This document shows, in pieces, positions 43,928 through 53,608 of a stretch of DNA of 64,000 bases. The stretch's first letter is position 1. Every line of letters begins with the position of its first letter. A program made the translations under genes and the position numbers. The stretch is from Selenomonas ruminantium subsp. ruminantium ATCC 12561 (lineage in GTDB: Bacteria; Bacillota; Negativicutes; Selenomonadales; Selenomonadaceae), in NCBI RefSeq assembly GCF_000424065.1, contig NZ_AUJE01000002.1:1-64000 (forward strand). The letters run 5' to 3'. The notes below the pieces were generated by a model. That model did not search any database and was not told where the DNA came from. It saw only the letters and a program-made list of their open reading frames with translations.

Positions 43928-45070
43928 ATGGCTGAAGCGAAGAAGAAGAATGTCGCGCAGGCTGAGGCTGGCAATAAGAACCACAGTTCGGCGATTGTGG
44001 AGAATCTGTTGTCCAAAGGAACAAAAAACGGTGGTACATTGACGTATGGAGAGCTGGTAGAGGCCCTTCAGCAGGAAGACCTGACCCCTGACGAAATTGA
44101 CCGTATGTATGATACCTTCAGCCAGCAGGGGATTGAAATCGTAGATGATTCCTCGACTACGGACGTAGGGGACGATGATATTGAGCTTGATGATAAAGAT
44201 GCCGAAGAAGTCGAAATTGACCTTTCGGTACCCGAAGGCATCAGCATTGATGACCCTGTCCGCATGTATCTGAAGGAAATCGGCCGTGTGCCCTTGCTTA
44301 CGGCTGATGAGGAAGTGGCTTTGGCCAAGAGGATGCAGGAAGGCGATGAAATCGCCCAAAAGCGTCTGGCTGAAGCCAACCTTCGTCTGGTGGTCAGCAT
44401 TGCCAAGCGTTATGTGGGCCGCGGGATGTTGTTCCTCGATTTGATTCAGGAAGGCAATTTGGGTCTTATCAAGGCGGTAGAAAAATTCGATTACACCAAG
44501 GGTTATAAGTTCAGTACCTATGCGACCTGGTGGATTCGTCAGGCCATCACCCGCGCCATTGCGGACCAGGCACGTACCATCCGCATTCCGGTACATATGG
44601 TGGAAACCATCAACAAGCTGATTCGCGTGTCCCGTCAGCTCCTGCAGCAGCTGGGCCGTGAACCGTCGCCGGAAGAAATCGCCAAGGAAATGGAAATCAG
44701 CGTAGAACGCGTCCGGGAAATTATGAAGATTGCCCAGGAGCCAGTATCGCTGGAAACGCCAATCGGCGAAGAAGAAGATTCCCATTTGGGCGACTTTATC
44801 GAAGACCAGGATGCACCGGCACCGGCGGACGCCGCCTCCTTCATGCTGCTCAAGGAACAGTTGGAAGAGGTTCTCGATACGCTGACGCCGCGTGAGGAAA
44901 AAGTCCTGCGCCTGCGCTTCGGCCTTGATGATGGCCGGGCACGCACGCTGGAAGAAGTTGGCCAGAACTTTGGCGTTACCCGTGAGCGTATCCGCCAGAT
45001 TGAGGCCAAGGCACTGCGGAAACTTCGTCACCCCAGCCGCAGCCGCAAGCTCAAGGACTTCCTGGACTAA
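43928..45070 (+). CDS. rpoD: Primary sigma factor RpoD (SigA)
   Basis: Directs RNA polymerase to housekeeping promoters. It has 380 residues, the size of Firmicute SigA. A region 1.1-like helical segment lies near residues 20-60 and an acidic linker follows. Region 2 has [49 protein letters not shown]. Region 3 follows, then region 4 ends in [39 protein letters not shown] lies eight bases before the ATG. It is probably co-transcribed with dnaG and has a terminator downstream. The near-consensus -35 and -10 boxes found across this window are what this factor should recognise. Confidence 0.96.
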   Translation: MAEAKKKNVAQAEAGNKNHSSAIVENLLSKGTKNGGTLTYGELVEALQQEDLTPDEIDRMYDTFSQQGIEIVDDSSTTDVGDDDIELDDKDAEEVEIDLSVPEGISIDDPVRMYLKEIGRVPLLTADEEVALAKRMQEGDEIAQKRLAEANLRLVVSIAKRYVGRGMLFLDLIQEGNLGLIKAVEKFDYTKGYKFSTYATWWIRQAITRAIADQARTIRIPVHMVETINKLIRVSRQLLQQLGREPSPEEIAKEMEISVERVREIMKIAQEPVSLETPIGEEEDSHLGDFIEDQDAPAPADAASFMLLKEQLEEVLDTLTPREEKVLRLRFGLDDGRARTLEEVGQNFGVTRERIRQIEAKALRKLRHPSRSRKLKDFLD

Positions 45071-45085
45071 GACCATGAATACCCA

Positions 45086-45116
45086 GGGTGTAACATTTGC
45101 GTTGCACCCTTTTCTT
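45086..45116 (+). terminator. Intrinsic terminator after rpoD
   Basis: GGGTGTAAC pairs with GTTGCACCC (one G:T pair) around ATTTGC and is followed by TTTTCTT. Confidence 0.8.
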
Positions 45117-45143
45117 ATTGCATAAAATAAAGGAGGAATCCTT

Positions 45144-45833
45144 ATGCATTTAGATGATCGATTACAGGCACTAGCCGACTTCGTGCCGCAAGGCGCGCGG
45201 GCGGCCGATATTGGCACCGACCACGGCTATCTGGCCGTAGCCCTTATTCAGCAGGAAAAGGCCGATTTTGTCGTGGCCGGGGATAAAAATCGCGGCCCTT
45301 ATGAAGCCGCTAAACGCACCGTCCATGAATACGCCATCAGCGAAGAGCAGATTTCTGTGCGCTTAGGCGATGGACTCGAAGTCGTAAAGCCCGGCGAAGT
45401 AGACACGGTCTGCATTGCCGGCATGGGCGGCATCTTGATGAATACGATTTTGGAAGCCAGCCCGGAAGTGACGGAAGCATTGAAAACGCTAGTGCTTCAG
45501 CCGATGAATGGTGCGCCGGAACTGCGGGAATGGCTCTATGACCATGAATGGCATATCGTGGACGAAAATCTCGTCATTGATGATGGACGCATTTACGAAA
45601 TCATCAAAGCCGAGAAGGGCAGCCGCAAGAAACCATCAGGCCTTGATTTGCTGGTTGGCCCCAAACTTTGGAAAAAGAAACCGCCACTTTTAAGACACCA
45701 TATCGAAGCCCTGCTCTTCCAGCAGCGCCGCATCTTAAATGGCATGGAAAAAAGCGACCGGGCCAAGGGCGATAAGCGTTTTGCCCAGGTGAAGCGGCGG
45801 GTCAAGGCATTGGAGGAACGGCTGAAATGGTAA
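45144..45833 (+). CDS. trmK: tRNA (adenine(22)-N1)-methyltransferase TrmK
   Basis: A 229-residue class I SAM methyltransferase that makes m1A22 in tRNAs. The SAM-binding motif reads DIGTDHGYLAVAL (residues 21-33). It is followed by a VVAGDKNRGPYEAA acidic-loop region and a CIAGMGGILM motif near residue 94. The C-terminal third is a charged helical segment that contacts tRNA. AAGGAGG lies before the ATG. It overlaps the following Nif3 gene by seven bases, the usual trmK-nif3 pairing. Confidence 0.92.
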   Translation: MHLDDRLQALADFVPQGARAADIGTDHGYLAVALIQQEKADFVVAGDKNRGPYEAAKRTVHEYAISEEQISVRLGDGLEVVKPGEVDTVCIAGMGGILMNTILEASPEVTEALKTLVLQPMNGAPELREWLYDHEWHIVDENLVIDDGRIYEIIKAEKGSRKKPSGLDLLVGPKLWKKKPPLLRHHIEALLFQQRRILNGMEKSDRAKGDKRFAQVKRRVKALEERLKW

Positions 45834-46630
45834 AATGTCAGGTGGTCATGGACGCCTTGGAGCGCATTGCACCCAAGCGTTTGGCTGAGGATTGGGACAA
45901 TCCGGGATTGCTCGTTGGTGCCTTTAATCAGGATATCCGCAAGATACTCGTCTGTCTTGATGTCAGCGATGCTGTAGTGGAGCAGGCCGTAAAAACAGGC
46001 GCCAATATGATTGTGGCCCATCATCCGTTGATTTTTAAGGGCATCAAAAAAATCCGCACGGACTTGCCTTTAGGTGCAAGGCTGCAGAACCTTTTAAAGC
46101 ACGATATTGCTGTTGCGGCAGCCCATACGAATCTCGATATCGCTGTGGGCGGCGTCAATGATGTGCTGGCCGAAGCCATTGGCCTTGGTAAGCTGTCCAC
46201 CTTTGTCATCACTTCGCAGGAAGAAGATGGCACGGTGGAGAGCCTGGGGCGCATCGGCAGTCTGCCTGCGCCAATGGATGTGACGGATTTTGCCCGGCAG
46301 ATTCGGGAGGCCCTGCCCACGGAACATGTGCGTCTGGTCAATGCCGGCCCGCGTCCTGTGCGCAAGGTGGCCCTCTGCAGCGGCAGTGGTGCTGAATTTA
46401 TCCAAAAGGCCGCCTTTATGGGCGCCGATGCCTATGTCACAGGCGATGTGAAATACCATGAGGCGCAGACCGCTGTGGAAATGGGCATGCACGTTATCGA
46501 TGCCGGCCATTTTGCCACGGAGTTTCCGGTGGTGGAAGTCCTGCGCGAGCGACTGGCGGCAGAACTTGCCGAATACGATATGGAGGTTATCGCCGACCAG
46601 GAGTCCGGTGATTTCTTCACCATTGTTTAA
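45827..46630 (+). CDS. Nif3-like dinuclear metal centre protein
   Basis: A 267-residue member of the NIF3/YqfO/DUF34 family. Metal-binding histidines are in MIVAHHPLIFKGIKKI (near residue 63) and AAAHTNLDIAVGG; the later motifs GDVKYHEAQTAVEMGMHVIDAGHFATE complete the site. The family forms hexameric rings and may have a GTP cyclohydrolase type I-like or regulatory role, but the reaction is not firmly known. It overlaps trmK by seven bases and its stop overlaps a start codon of the next frame, so translational coupling is likely. The length is shorter than Bacillus YqfO, which carries an inserted PII-like domain absent here. Confidence 0.9.
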   Translation: MVKCQVVMDALERIAPKRLAEDWDNPGLLVGAFNQDIRKILVCLDVSDAVVEQAVKTGANMIVAHHPLIFKGIKKIRTDLPLGARLQNLLKHDIAVAAAHTNLDIAVGGVNDVLAEAIGLGKLSTFVITSQEEDGTVESLGRIGSLPAPMDVTDFARQIREALPTEHVRLVNAGPRPVRKVALCSGSGAEFIQKAAFMGADAYVTGDVKYHEAQTAVEMGMHVIDAGHFATEFPVVEVLRERLAAELAEYDMEVIADQESGDFFTIV

Positions 46631-46668
46631 TGGTCTGGCAAAAAATAAAGAAAGTTTTAGGAATGAAT

Positions 46669-47598
46669 ATGACAAGTAATGTGCTGAAAAAGCAAGCCGC
46701 CCGTTATACACAGATTACCTTGGGGGCGCTGATTGTTTGTTTAGGATTTAATCTCTTTATTATCCCCGCTCACCTGCTGACTGGTGGTCTTAGCGGTGTG
46801 GCGTTGATTATCTACTATCTGACCGGACTGCCTGTTGGTATGCAGAATATCGTCTACAACCTGCCGATTCTCTATCTGGCCTACCGCGTTTTTGGCCGTC
46901 TCTATGCCTGGGATACCATTGTGGGAACGGTTGTGCTGTCGCTGATTTTGGATGCGACCCACTTTATGGTAAGCTGGAACATCACGCAGGACGGCATGCT
47001 CAATGCCATCTTTGGCGGCGTGATGGCGGGCATCGGCTTTGGTATCATCTTTCGCGCCAACGCCAACACCGGCGGCCTTGATGTTGTGGGCGCCGTGGCC
47101 AAGAAATTCTATTCTTTGGACATAGGAACCTGCATCTTTGTGATGAATTTTGTCATCGTCATGGCATCGGCATGGATGTTCAACATCGATGAAGCCCTCT
47201 ATACGCTCGTATCCATCTATGTGACGGCGGAACTTACAAACCGCGTTGCAGCCGGCCTTAACCGCGAAAAATCCATCTTTATCGTATCCCCGGCAGCGCA
47301 GCAAATCTGTCAGGATATCATGGAGAATGTTCATCGCGGCGTAACCTATATCGAAGGCAAAGGCGGCTTTGCCCGGGAACACAAGGATATTCTCTTTATC
47401 GTGGTGCGCCTGACGCAGGTGAGCCGCGTAAAAGCCATTGTGGACCATTACGACAGCCAGGCCTTTATGATTGTCTCCGATACGTCCGAGGTGTCCGGCA
47501 AGGGCTTTACCCTCGAATGTGAATCCTATCAGGATGCCCGCGCCAAATGGCTGGAAGAACAGGAAAGACAAAGGGAGATTGCAAGCGGACAGTTCTAA
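46669..47598 (+). CDS. YitT-family membrane protein (DUF2179)
   Basis: A 309-residue protein. Five or so N-terminal membrane helices (ALIVCLGFNLFIIPAHLLTGGLSGVALIIYYLTG...) form the YitT/DUF161 transmembrane domain. A cytoplasmic domain of about 80 residues follows, beginning IFIVSPAAQQICQDIMENVHRGVTYIEGKGG, which matches DUF2179. The transported substrate, if any, is unknown. ATG 46669 is preferred because AGGA lies six bases away. Two closer ATG codons lack spacing, and the first of them overlaps the Nif3 stop. A hairpin separates it from leuS. Confidence 0.85.
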   Translation: MTSNVLKKQAARYTQITLGALIVCLGFNLFIIPAHLLTGGLSGVALIIYYLTGLPVGMQNIVYNLPILYLAYRVFGRLYAWDTIVGTVVLSLILDATHFMVSWNITQDGMLNAIFGGVMAGIGFGIIFRANANTGGLDVVGAVAKKFYSLDIGTCIFVMNFVIVMASAWMFNIDEALYTLVSIYVTAELTNRVAAGLNREKSIFIVSPAAQQICQDIMENVHRGVTYIEGKGGFAREHKDILFIVVRLTQVSRVKAIVDHYDSQAFMIVSDTSEVSGKGFTLECESYQDARAKWLEEQERQREIASGQF

Positions 47599-47622
47599 CC
47601 AAAGGTTGCGGTTTTTGTAAAC

Positions 47623-47671
47623 TTGCGTTAGAACGAGAACAGAAAGTGTTTTCTGTCTCGTTGTAGCGCAA
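47623..47671 (+). terminator. Long hairpin between yitT and leuS
   Basis: TTGCG...ACGAGA-A-CAGAAA pairs with TTTCTG-TCTCGT...CGCAA around GTGT. No strong T-tract follows. A second short dyad TTTTTGC-CTATA-GCAAAAA lies just after (about 47680-47697). It is either a terminator or part of the leuS upstream region; no T-box sequence is present. Confidence 0.5.
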
Positions 47672-47750
47672 TTATGTATTTTTGCCTATAGCAAAAATTG
47701 AACAACTGCGCTATAATACACTTATTGTGAAAAAATAGGAGGAGATTGCT

Positions 47751-50225
47751 TTGGATAAATACTCACCCCAGGAGATAGAAAAAAAATGGCAGGATCAGTG
47801 GGAAAAAGATGCTGCCTTCAAGACGGAAATGGACGAAAATCGCCCGAAATATTACGCGTTGGAGATGTTCCCTTACCCATCGGGCAACCTGCATATGGGC
47901 CATGTCCGTAACTACTCCATCGGTGATGTTATGGCCCGCTACAAGACCATGGAGGGCTTCAATGTGCTCCATCCCATGGGCTTTGACTCCTTTGGTATGC
48001 CGGCCGAAAACGCCGCTATCAAGAATAACGTAAAGCCTGCGGACTGGACGTTCTCCAATATCGAAAACATGAAACGCCAGCAGCGTTCCATGGGCCTGTC
48101 CTACGACTGGGACCGGGAAGCCATCACCTGCACTCCGGAATACTACAAGTGGACGCAGTGGCTCTTTGAACTCTTCTACAAGAAGGGCCTGGCTTATAAG
48201 AAAAAGGCATCCGTTAACTGGTGCGATACCTGCGGTACGGTGCTCGCTAACGAGCAGGTTATCGACGGCAAATGCTGGCGCTGTGACTCCGAAGTACAGA
48301 AAAAAGACCTCTCCCAGTGGTTCCTCAAAATCACGGATTATGCCGATGTGCTCCTGAAAGACCTCGACAAGCTCAAAGGCTGGCCCGAACGCGTAAAGAC
48401 CATGCAGGACAACTGGATTGGCCGCAGCGAAGGTCTGGAATTCGAGATGCCTGTAGAGGGATTGGATGAAAAACTCTCCGTCTACACGACCCGTCCCGAT
48501 ACGGCTTATGGTATCACCTTTGTCGCCCTGGCTGCCGAAAATCCGCTGGTGGAAAAAATCTGCGAGAACAACCCGAAAGCCGCCGAAATCAAGGCCTTCT
48601 GCGATAAGGTTCGCAACCAGTCCGAAATGGAGCGTACCTCCAGCGAATCGGAAAAAGAAGGTATCTTCACGGGCGTTTACGCCATTAATCCGTTCAACGG
48701 CAATAAAGCACAGCTTTGGGTGACGAACTATGTACTGGCTGACTATGGTACGGGTGCCGTTATGGGCGTGCCCTCCGGCGACCAGCGCGACTGGATGTTT
48801 GCCAAGAAGTATGACCTGCCAATTATCCTGACCCTGCAGCCGAAGGACAAAGAACTCAAGCTTGAGGAAATGGACGCTGCCTATACGGATAAGGACGGCG
48901 TATTGGTCAACTCCGGCAAGTTCACGGGCATGGAAATCCACAAGGCCATGAGCGGCATCATCGACGAAGCCGAGGCACAGGGCTTTGGCAAGCGCAAGGT
49001 CAACTACCGCCTGCGTGACTGGCTGATTTCCCGTCAGCGTTATTGGGGCGCACCGATTCCGGTTATCCACTGCCCGCATTGCGGCGAAGTGCTCGTGCCG
49101 GAAGAAGATTTGCCGGTAAGACTGCCGGAAGATGTCTCCTTCGACAGCGGCGCTCTGTCTCCGCTTGCTACAAGTGAAGCCTTCGTCAACTGTAAGTGCC
49201 CGAAGTGCGGTGCCGATGCCAAGCGTGAAACGGATACCATGGATACCTTTATCTGCTCCTCCTGGTATTACCTGCGCTACACCGACCCGAAAAACGATCA
49301 GGCACCCTTTGCTAAGGATAAAGTCAACTACTGGGCACCTGTTGACCAGTACATCGGCGGTATCGAGCATGCGATTCTGCATCTCCTGTATTCCCGTTTC
49401 TTTACCAAGGTGCTCCATGATGCTGGCCTCGTAGGTTTTGACGAACCGTTCTCCAACCTGCTCACGCAGGGCATGGTCTTGAAAGACGGCTCCAAGATGA
49501 GTAAGTCCAAGGGCAACGTGGTTTCCCCGGAAGAAATCATTGCCAAGTACGGCGCCGATACGGCAAGACTCTTCATCCTGTTCGCCGCTCCGGTTGACCG
49601 TGACCTTGAGTGGAGCGATCAGGGCGTAGAAGGTGCGTTCCGCTTCCTGGGCCGCGTATGGCGTATCCTCGACCACTTCGAAGATATGGTTAAGGCAGGT
49701 AAGGACAGCTATGATGTGTCCGCGCTGACCAAGGAAGAAAAAGACCTGCGCCGCGTGCTGCATGTAACCATCAAGAAGGTTACGGAAGATATCCGCGATC
49801 GCTTCATGTTCAACACGGCGATTTCCTCCATTATGGAACTTGTAAACGCCGCTTATGCCTTCCAGGACAAGGAACTCAATGCCGGTTTGGCAAGAGAGTT
49901 TGCCGCAGCGCTTATCAAGATGCTGGCTCCCTTTGCGCCCCACATTACGGAAGAATTGTGGAGCAACCTGTTCGGCGAAGGCAGTGTCCATCAGCAGCAG
50001 TGGCCGAAATACGAAGAAGAAGCCACGAAACTTGCGGAAATTGAAATCGTCCTGCAGATTAACGGCAAGGTAAGAGATAGAATCACCCTGCCGGCTGACA
50101 TTGACAAAACGGCTATGGAAGCAGCCGTCAAGGAACTGCCCAGAGCAAAAGAGCTCACCGAGGGCAAGACCATTGTCAAGGTTATCTGCGTTCCGAAGAA
50201 ACTGGTTAATATCGTTGTGAAATAA
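47751..50225 (+). CDS. leuS: Leucyl-tRNA synthetase
   Basis: Charges tRNA-Leu. It has 824 residues, typical of bacterial LeuRS. The HIGH signature reads HMGH in [14 protein letters not shown] (residue of about 47). A zinc-binding CDTC...CWRC knuckle is present at about 160-180. A CP1 editing domain with TTRPDTAYG near residue 240 hydrolyses mischarged tRNA. The KMSKS loop is KMSKSKGN near residue 583. The start is TTG with AGGAGG upstream; a TATAAT lies at 47712-47717 but its -35 is poor. It ends at a strong terminator. Confidence 0.95.
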   Translation: MDKYSPQEIEKKWQDQWEKDAAFKTEMDENRPKYYALEMFPYPSGNLHMGHVRNYSIGDVMARYKTMEGFNVLHPMGFDSFGMPAENAAIKNNVKPADWTFSNIENMKRQQRSMGLSYDWDREAITCTPEYYKWTQWLFELFYKKGLAYKKKASVNWCDTCGTVLANEQVIDGKCWRCDSEVQKKDLSQWFLKITDYADVLLKDLDKLKGWPERVKTMQDNWIGRSEGLEFEMPVEGLDEKLSVYTTRPDTAYGITFVALAAENPLVEKICENNPKAAEIKAFCDKVRNQSEMERTSSESEKEGIFTGVYAINPFNGNKAQLWVTNYVLADYGTGAVMGVPSGDQRDWMFAKKYDLPIILTLQPKDKELKLEEMDAAYTDKDGVLVNSGKFTGMEIHKAMSGIIDEAEAQGFGKRKVNYRLRDWLISRQRYWGAPIPVIHCPHCGEVLVPEEDLPVRLPEDVSFDSGALSPLATSEAFVNCKCPKCGADAKRETDTMDTFICSSWYYLRYTDPKNDQAPFAKDKVNYWAPVDQYIGGIEHAILHLLYSRFFTKVLHDAGLVGFDEPFSNLLTQGMVLKDGSKMSKSKGNVVSPEEIIAKYGADTARLFILFAAPVDRDLEWSDQGVEGAFRFLGRVWRILDHFEDMVKAGKDSYDVSALTKEEKDLRRVLHVTIKKVTEDIRDRFMFNTAISSIMELVNAAYAFQDKELNAGLAREFAAALIKMLAPFAPHITEELWSNLFGEGSVHQQQWPKYEEEATKLAEIEIVLQINGKVRDRITLPADIDKTAMEAAVKELPRAKELTEGKTIVKVICVPKKLVNIVVK

Positions 50226-50257
50226 AGCGGAAAATCTGCACTAAAGTATTACAAAAG

Positions 50258-50299
50258 AAATCCCACGATAGAGGGCTGAACTCCTATCGTGGGATTTTT
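50258..50299 (+). terminator. Intrinsic terminator after leuS
   Basis: AAATCCCACGATAG pairs with CTATCGTGGGATTT followed by TTG, a strong 14-bp stem with T-tract. Confidence 0.9.
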
Positions 50300-50439
50300 G
50301 CATATCAGATTGAGATTGCTAGGCAAGGTCCTAGCAGTCTTTTTTTGGTGGGAAAATTTTGCGTAGAAAAAGGGCGATCTCCTGTAAATCCGGTATTTAT
50401 CGGTCAGCAGGGGATTGCCTTTTTAATTGTATACAACAA

Positions 50440-50473
50440 AAGAGTCTCAAAAAGTGTACTTTTTGAGACTCTT
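50440..50473. promoter_or_regulatory. Palindromic candidate operator 1
   Basis: A 34-bp palindrome with 16 of 17 positions matching: AAGAGTCTCAAAAAGT - GT - ACTTTTTGAGACTC, then TT. Its half-site AGTCTCAAAAAGT recurs twice downstream. It could be a terminator-like hairpin for leuS read-through, but the repeated half-site points to protein binding. Confidence 0.55.
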
Positions 50474-50548
50474 GAATTTACAAACTACATTATAGCAAAG
50501 GACTTTTACAAAGTCCAATTTTTTTCTAATTTTTTTATTATACAGGGG

Positions 50549-50628
50549 CTTTTTGAGACTCTTAGGCTCTAAAATGACATTTTTTGCAATGTTTTACTAC
50601 AGTCTCAAAAAGTACACATTTTGAGACT
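50549..50628. promoter_or_regulatory. Candidate operators 2 (half-site) and 3 (palindrome)
   Basis: CTTTTTGAGACTCTTA (50549-50564) is a lone inverted half-site. AGTCTCAAAAAGTA / CACATTTTGAGACT (50601-50628) is a full palindrome with 11 of 14 paired positions, ending 49 bases before the ribbon-helix-helix start. All share the AGTCTCAAAAAGT core of operator 1. Confidence 0.5.
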
Positions 50629-50676
50629 TATGCTATTGCAAATGTGCATGTAAAAAATATTAGGGGGGATTACGAA

Positions 50677-50844
50677 ATGTTCGAGGTCAAACAGACCGAG
50701 GAAATGCTCAATAAGACGTTCCGGCTGCCAGCCAGCTTGCTGGACGAGCTGGCAAGGATTGCCGAGCATGAAAAAGTGTCTGTGAACAATCTGGTACGGC
50801 AGTGCTGTGAGTACGCGCTAAATAATATGAAGACGGAGAAATAA
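50677..50844 (+). CDS. Small ribbon-helix-helix DNA-binding protein
   Basis: A 55-residue Arc/CopG-type protein. The pattern is a short strand (KTFRLPASLLDELARI) followed by two helices with a turn (HEKVSVNNLVRQCCEYALNNM). Such proteins bind DNA as dimers, inserting a two-stranded sheet in the major groove. AGGGGGGAT precedes ATG 50677. It sits four bases before the chain-length gene and just after three related palindromes, so autoregulation and control of the polysaccharide operon are plausible. No antitoxin partner toxin gene is adjacent, which argues against a toxin-antitoxin pair. The function is inferred. Confidence 0.75.
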   Translation: MFEVKQTEEMLNKTFRLPASLLDELARIAEHEKVSVNNLVRQCCEYALNNMKTEK

Positions 50845-50847
50845 TAC

Positions 50848-52194
50848 ATGGAAAATAATGTACAGAAAGAAGAATCAATCGATTTAGGAAAATTAATGCA
50901 AATCCTATATAATCGCCGCAAGACAGTAGGTACTATCGTGGGCAGTTGTACAGCATTGGCACTTATCGTGTCGTTTGCCCTGCCCAAAACATATGAATCC
51001 ACCACACTGGTGCAGACGCGCAACGGGGCAGGCGTTGCTGGTGTAGCCGTTATGGCCGCTATGCTGGGGGGAGGCTCTGGTGGATCCGAGCTTAACTATA
51101 TCGAGTTAATGAAAACCCGCACTGTTTTGGATCCGATTATCGACCAGATGGAGTGGGATGATGAGAAAGATAAGCCACAGGCTAAGGATTTTGCCAAGAA
51201 ATTCCTCAAAATTGAGAATACCAAGCAGACGAACCTGATTACCGTTACGGCCACAGGCAAGAGTCCGGAAGAAGCACAGATGATCAGTCAGAACGTTGTG
51301 GACAATTTTCTGGCAATGCAGACCGATAAAGCCAAGCAAACCCAGAGCACGTTAATCAAATTCCTAAATGAACGCATAGACGAAGCGAAACAAGAGGCCG
51401 AAGAGGCTCGTACGAAATTTGCAGAATACCAGCAGAAACATAAGGTCTACAGTCCGGATGACCAAGCAAAAGCCGCTGTAGCCAAAATGAATGCTTTTGA
51501 CGATGCTCTAGGCAATATGGTAGTAAAGCAAAAATCCAATCAGGCAAAACTGGAAAGTGTATCGGCAAAACTCGGGGATATGCGCAGCAGCAGTCAGGCA
51601 TTCCATATCAATGATAACGAAAATGTCATGGCATTGCGCAAACAGATTGTCGAGGCTCAGGTGGGTTTGGTCAGTTTGCGTGAGCGTTACACAGAAGAAC
51701 ACCCCAGCGTGATTTCTGCGCAGGAAAAAATTGCTGCTTTGCAGCAGAAGTTGTCTGAAGAAGTAAATGCTATCGTGGCTTCTAAATATACCAGCCTCAA
51801 TCCGGCTCAGGCAGACTTAATTAAGGAGCAGGCCAATGCAGAAGCCAGTATAGCCATCGCGCAAGCCAGCGAAGCAGCCATTAAGGAACGCAGAGCAGAA
51901 AAGGAAAAAGAACTGGAAAATTTCCCGCAGGAAATGCTGGAATACCTCAGCCTTCAGCGAGAGGCTAGCATAAAAGAGGGCATCTATAGCAGCCTGGTTA
52001 AGCAATGCGAAGACAGCAAGATTAAGGAAGCCATGGAGTCCATGGATATTCAGGTTATTGACCCAGCAGATCTGCCGGATGAGGACAAACCGGCAAGCCC
52101 GAAAAAGCTGCTGATTACCGGCATTGGTTTTGTTATCGGCTGTTTAATCAGCTTTGGCTACGGACTAATCCAGTATAAAAAAGAAGAAGCATAA
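50848..52194 (+). CDS. Wzz-family polysaccharide chain-length regulator
   Basis: A 448-residue inner-membrane protein with Wzz/PCP topology. A first helix is near residues 30-50, and a long periplasmic part includes extended coiled coils (residues of about 170-260 and 330-390, e.g. EAKQEAEEARTKFAEYQQKHK). A second helix lies at about 423-440 (LLITGIGFVIGCLISFGYGLI). No C-terminal tyrosine-kinase domain is present, so it is a PCP-1/2a-like protein rather than a kinase-fused one. A glycine-rich AMLGGGSGG segment is near residue 75. It starts four bases after the ribbon-helix-helix gene. Confidence 0.85.
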   Translation: MENNVQKEESIDLGKLMQILYNRRKTVGTIVGSCTALALIVSFALPKTYESTTLVQTRNGAGVAGVAVMAAMLGGGSGGSELNYIELMKTRTVLDPIIDQMEWDDEKDKPQAKDFAKKFLKIENTKQTNLITVTATGKSPEEAQMISQNVVDNFLAMQTDKAKQTQSTLIKFLNERIDEAKQEAEEARTKFAEYQQKHKVYSPDDQAKAAVAKMNAFDDALGNMVVKQKSNQAKLESVSAKLGDMRSSSQAFHINDNENVMALRKQIVEAQVGLVSLRERYTEEHPSVISAQEKIAALQQKLSEEVNAIVASKYTSLNPAQADLIKEQANAEASIAIAQASEAAIKERRAEKEKELENFPQEMLEYLSLQREASIKEGIYSSLVKQCEDSKIKEAMESMDIQVIDPADLPDEDKPASPKKLLITGIGFVIGCLISFGYGLIQYKKEEA

Positions 52195-52207
52195 AGGAGC
52201 GTTGGAT

Positions 52208-53599
52208 TTGCAAAATCGCAAATTTCCCCAATCACGGAAGTTAATACTCTTTCTGGGTGATATGGCATGGATTGCCATAGCCTACATTATTGCGACAAGC
52301 ATAATTTTGGACAGAGATATTATTGTCAATAATATTTATTTGTATTCCGGCATGCTGCCGGTGACCATGGTTATCAGTAGTCTTTTACTGAATATTAACG
52401 GCTTGTATTCCATTGGAAGAAAACGTTTTGCAGAAATCATTCTTAGTACATTTGTAGCGAATCTGTGTACCCTTATTCTCGTGATGGCACTGAGTTTTTT
52501 CTTTTATGAATCTTCCTATTCAAGAGGGGTAATCGCGCTAAGTGCAGTGCTATCCACCAGCATGTTGATTTTATGGCGTTATTTTGGTTGGCAATTGGAG
52601 CAGAAATTGCATAGTAAGCGCACCGTCATGTTGATGGGAACTGCTGAAGAATGCGACCATGTATACAATCGGTTGCGCCTGCAGCCACAGCTGAAATTAA
52701 AGCTTAAATATATCTGTACAGAGATAGAGACAAGCGACTGGCGCAAAGCAGCAGAGGATATAGACGTCATTATTCTTTGTCCGGAAATGCGTCACCGTTA
52801 TAAAGTGTCCGTTATCAATTACTGTCATCAAAATGGCAAAACTGCGCTATTGATTCCGAATACCTATGAAATTTTCTGTACTGGCGCAGAATTAGATAAG
52901 ATTGATGATATTCCTGTATTACGTCCACAAAGCCTTTATCCCAGCCTAGAAGTGCGTTCATTGAAGCGTTTACTGGATATTGTATTGTCCGGAATTGGGT
53001 TTATCTGTGCCTTGCCCTTTATGGCCGTAACAGCTATAGCCATAAAGATATTTGACCCAGGACCAATTCTTTACAGTCAGATTCGTACAGGAAGAAATGG
53101 AAAAGAATTTCGTGTATATAAATTCCGCACGATGAGAGTGGATGCCGAAAAATATACTGGTCCCATGTTGGCGCAAGAAAATGATCCGCGAATTACCAGG
53201 TTAGGAAAATTCCTGCGTACAGTACGTTTGGACGAACTGCCGCAGATATGGAACGTAGTTATCGGCGATATGAGCCTTGTTGGTCCTAGACCGGAACGCC
53301 CGTTCTTCGTAGAGCAATTCACAAAAGAAATACCGGAATATGCCTACCGTCATAATGTTAAGCCCGGCATTACCGGCATGGCACAGGTCTATGGCAAATA
53401 CAATACGACACCGTTTGACAAGTTGGTTTATGACTTGATGTATATCGAAAAGTGCGGGCTTTTGATGGATTTGACCATCATCATTCAAACGGTAAAGGTA
53501 CTGTTCACCAAGAGTGCCACGGAAGGTGCGGGAATTGAACAGAAGCCGTTGAATATTGAAAAATACGATATTGGGAAAGATATTTATGGAGATTTTTAG
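52208..53599 (+). CDS. Polyprenyl-phosphate sugar-1-phosphate transferase (WbaP-like)
   Basis: Probably attaches the first sugar phosphate to undecaprenyl phosphate and so starts each repeat unit. It has 463 residues. Four N-terminal membrane helices and a soluble domain of about 100 residues precede the bacterial sugar-transferase domain near residue 258 (SLKRLLDIVLSGIGFICALPF). Family motifs are DPGPILYSQIRTGRNGKEFRVYKFRTM and the later RLDELPQIWNVVIGDMSLVGPRP. TTG 52208 is chosen because the AAAGGAG is eight bases away; TTG 52202 is too close. It follows the Wzz gene with a 13-base gap. Whether it transfers galactose, glucose or another sugar is unknown. Confidence 0.87.
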   Translation: MQNRKFPQSRKLILFLGDMAWIAIAYIIATSIILDRDIIVNNIYLYSGMLPVTMVISSLLLNINGLYSIGRKRFAEIILSTFVANLCTLILVMALSFFFYESSYSRGVIALSAVLSTSMLILWRYFGWQLEQKLHSKRTVMLMGTAEECDHVYNRLRLQPQLKLKLKYICTEIETSDWRKAAEDIDVIILCPEMRHRYKVSVINYCHQNGKTALLIPNTYEIFCTGAELDKIDDIPVLRPQSLYPSLEVRSLKRLLDIVLSGIGFICALPFMAVTAIAIKIFDPGPILYSQIRTGRNGKEFRVYKFRTMRVDAEKYTGPMLAQENDPRITRLGKFLRTVRLDELPQIWNVVIGDMSLVGPRPERPFFVEQFTKEIPEYAYRHNVKPGITGMAQVYGKYNTTPFDKLVYDLMYIEKCGLLMDLTIIIQTVKVLFTKSATEGAGIEQKPLNIEKYDIGKDIYGDF

Positions 53600-53608
53600 G
53601 AGGAGCAA

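Larger units (their letters stand above)
50300..50676. other. Upstream control region of the polysaccharide locus
   Basis: About 375 bases without a supported gene, AT-rich between leuS and the ribbon-helix-helix gene. It holds three related palindromic or half-palindromic sites (50440-50473, 50549-50564, 50601-50628) and a small TTGTATACAA dyad at 50427-50436. A 75-codon open frame crossing the palindromes (50345-50572) lacks a ribosome binding site and was not called. Confidence 0.7.

Noticed and set aside
47599-47750. T-box leader for leuS
   Set aside because: Two hairpins are present but the conserved T-box antiterminator sequence and specifier-loop arrangement are absent, and the leader is too short.
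47763-49991. Long antisense open frame (742 codons) opposite leuS
   Set aside because: It is a shadow of the leuS coding strand: no ribosome binding site and no recognisable protein, whereas leuS has full synthetase motifs.
50345-50572. 75-codon open frame in the polysaccharide control region
   Set aside because: It crosses the palindromic candidate operators, has no ribosome binding site and no recognisable sequence.
50677-50844. Antitoxin of a toxin-antitoxin pair
   Set aside because: The ribbon-helix-helix fold fits many antitoxins, but the adjacent gene is a 448-residue chain-length protein and no small toxin gene is beside it.
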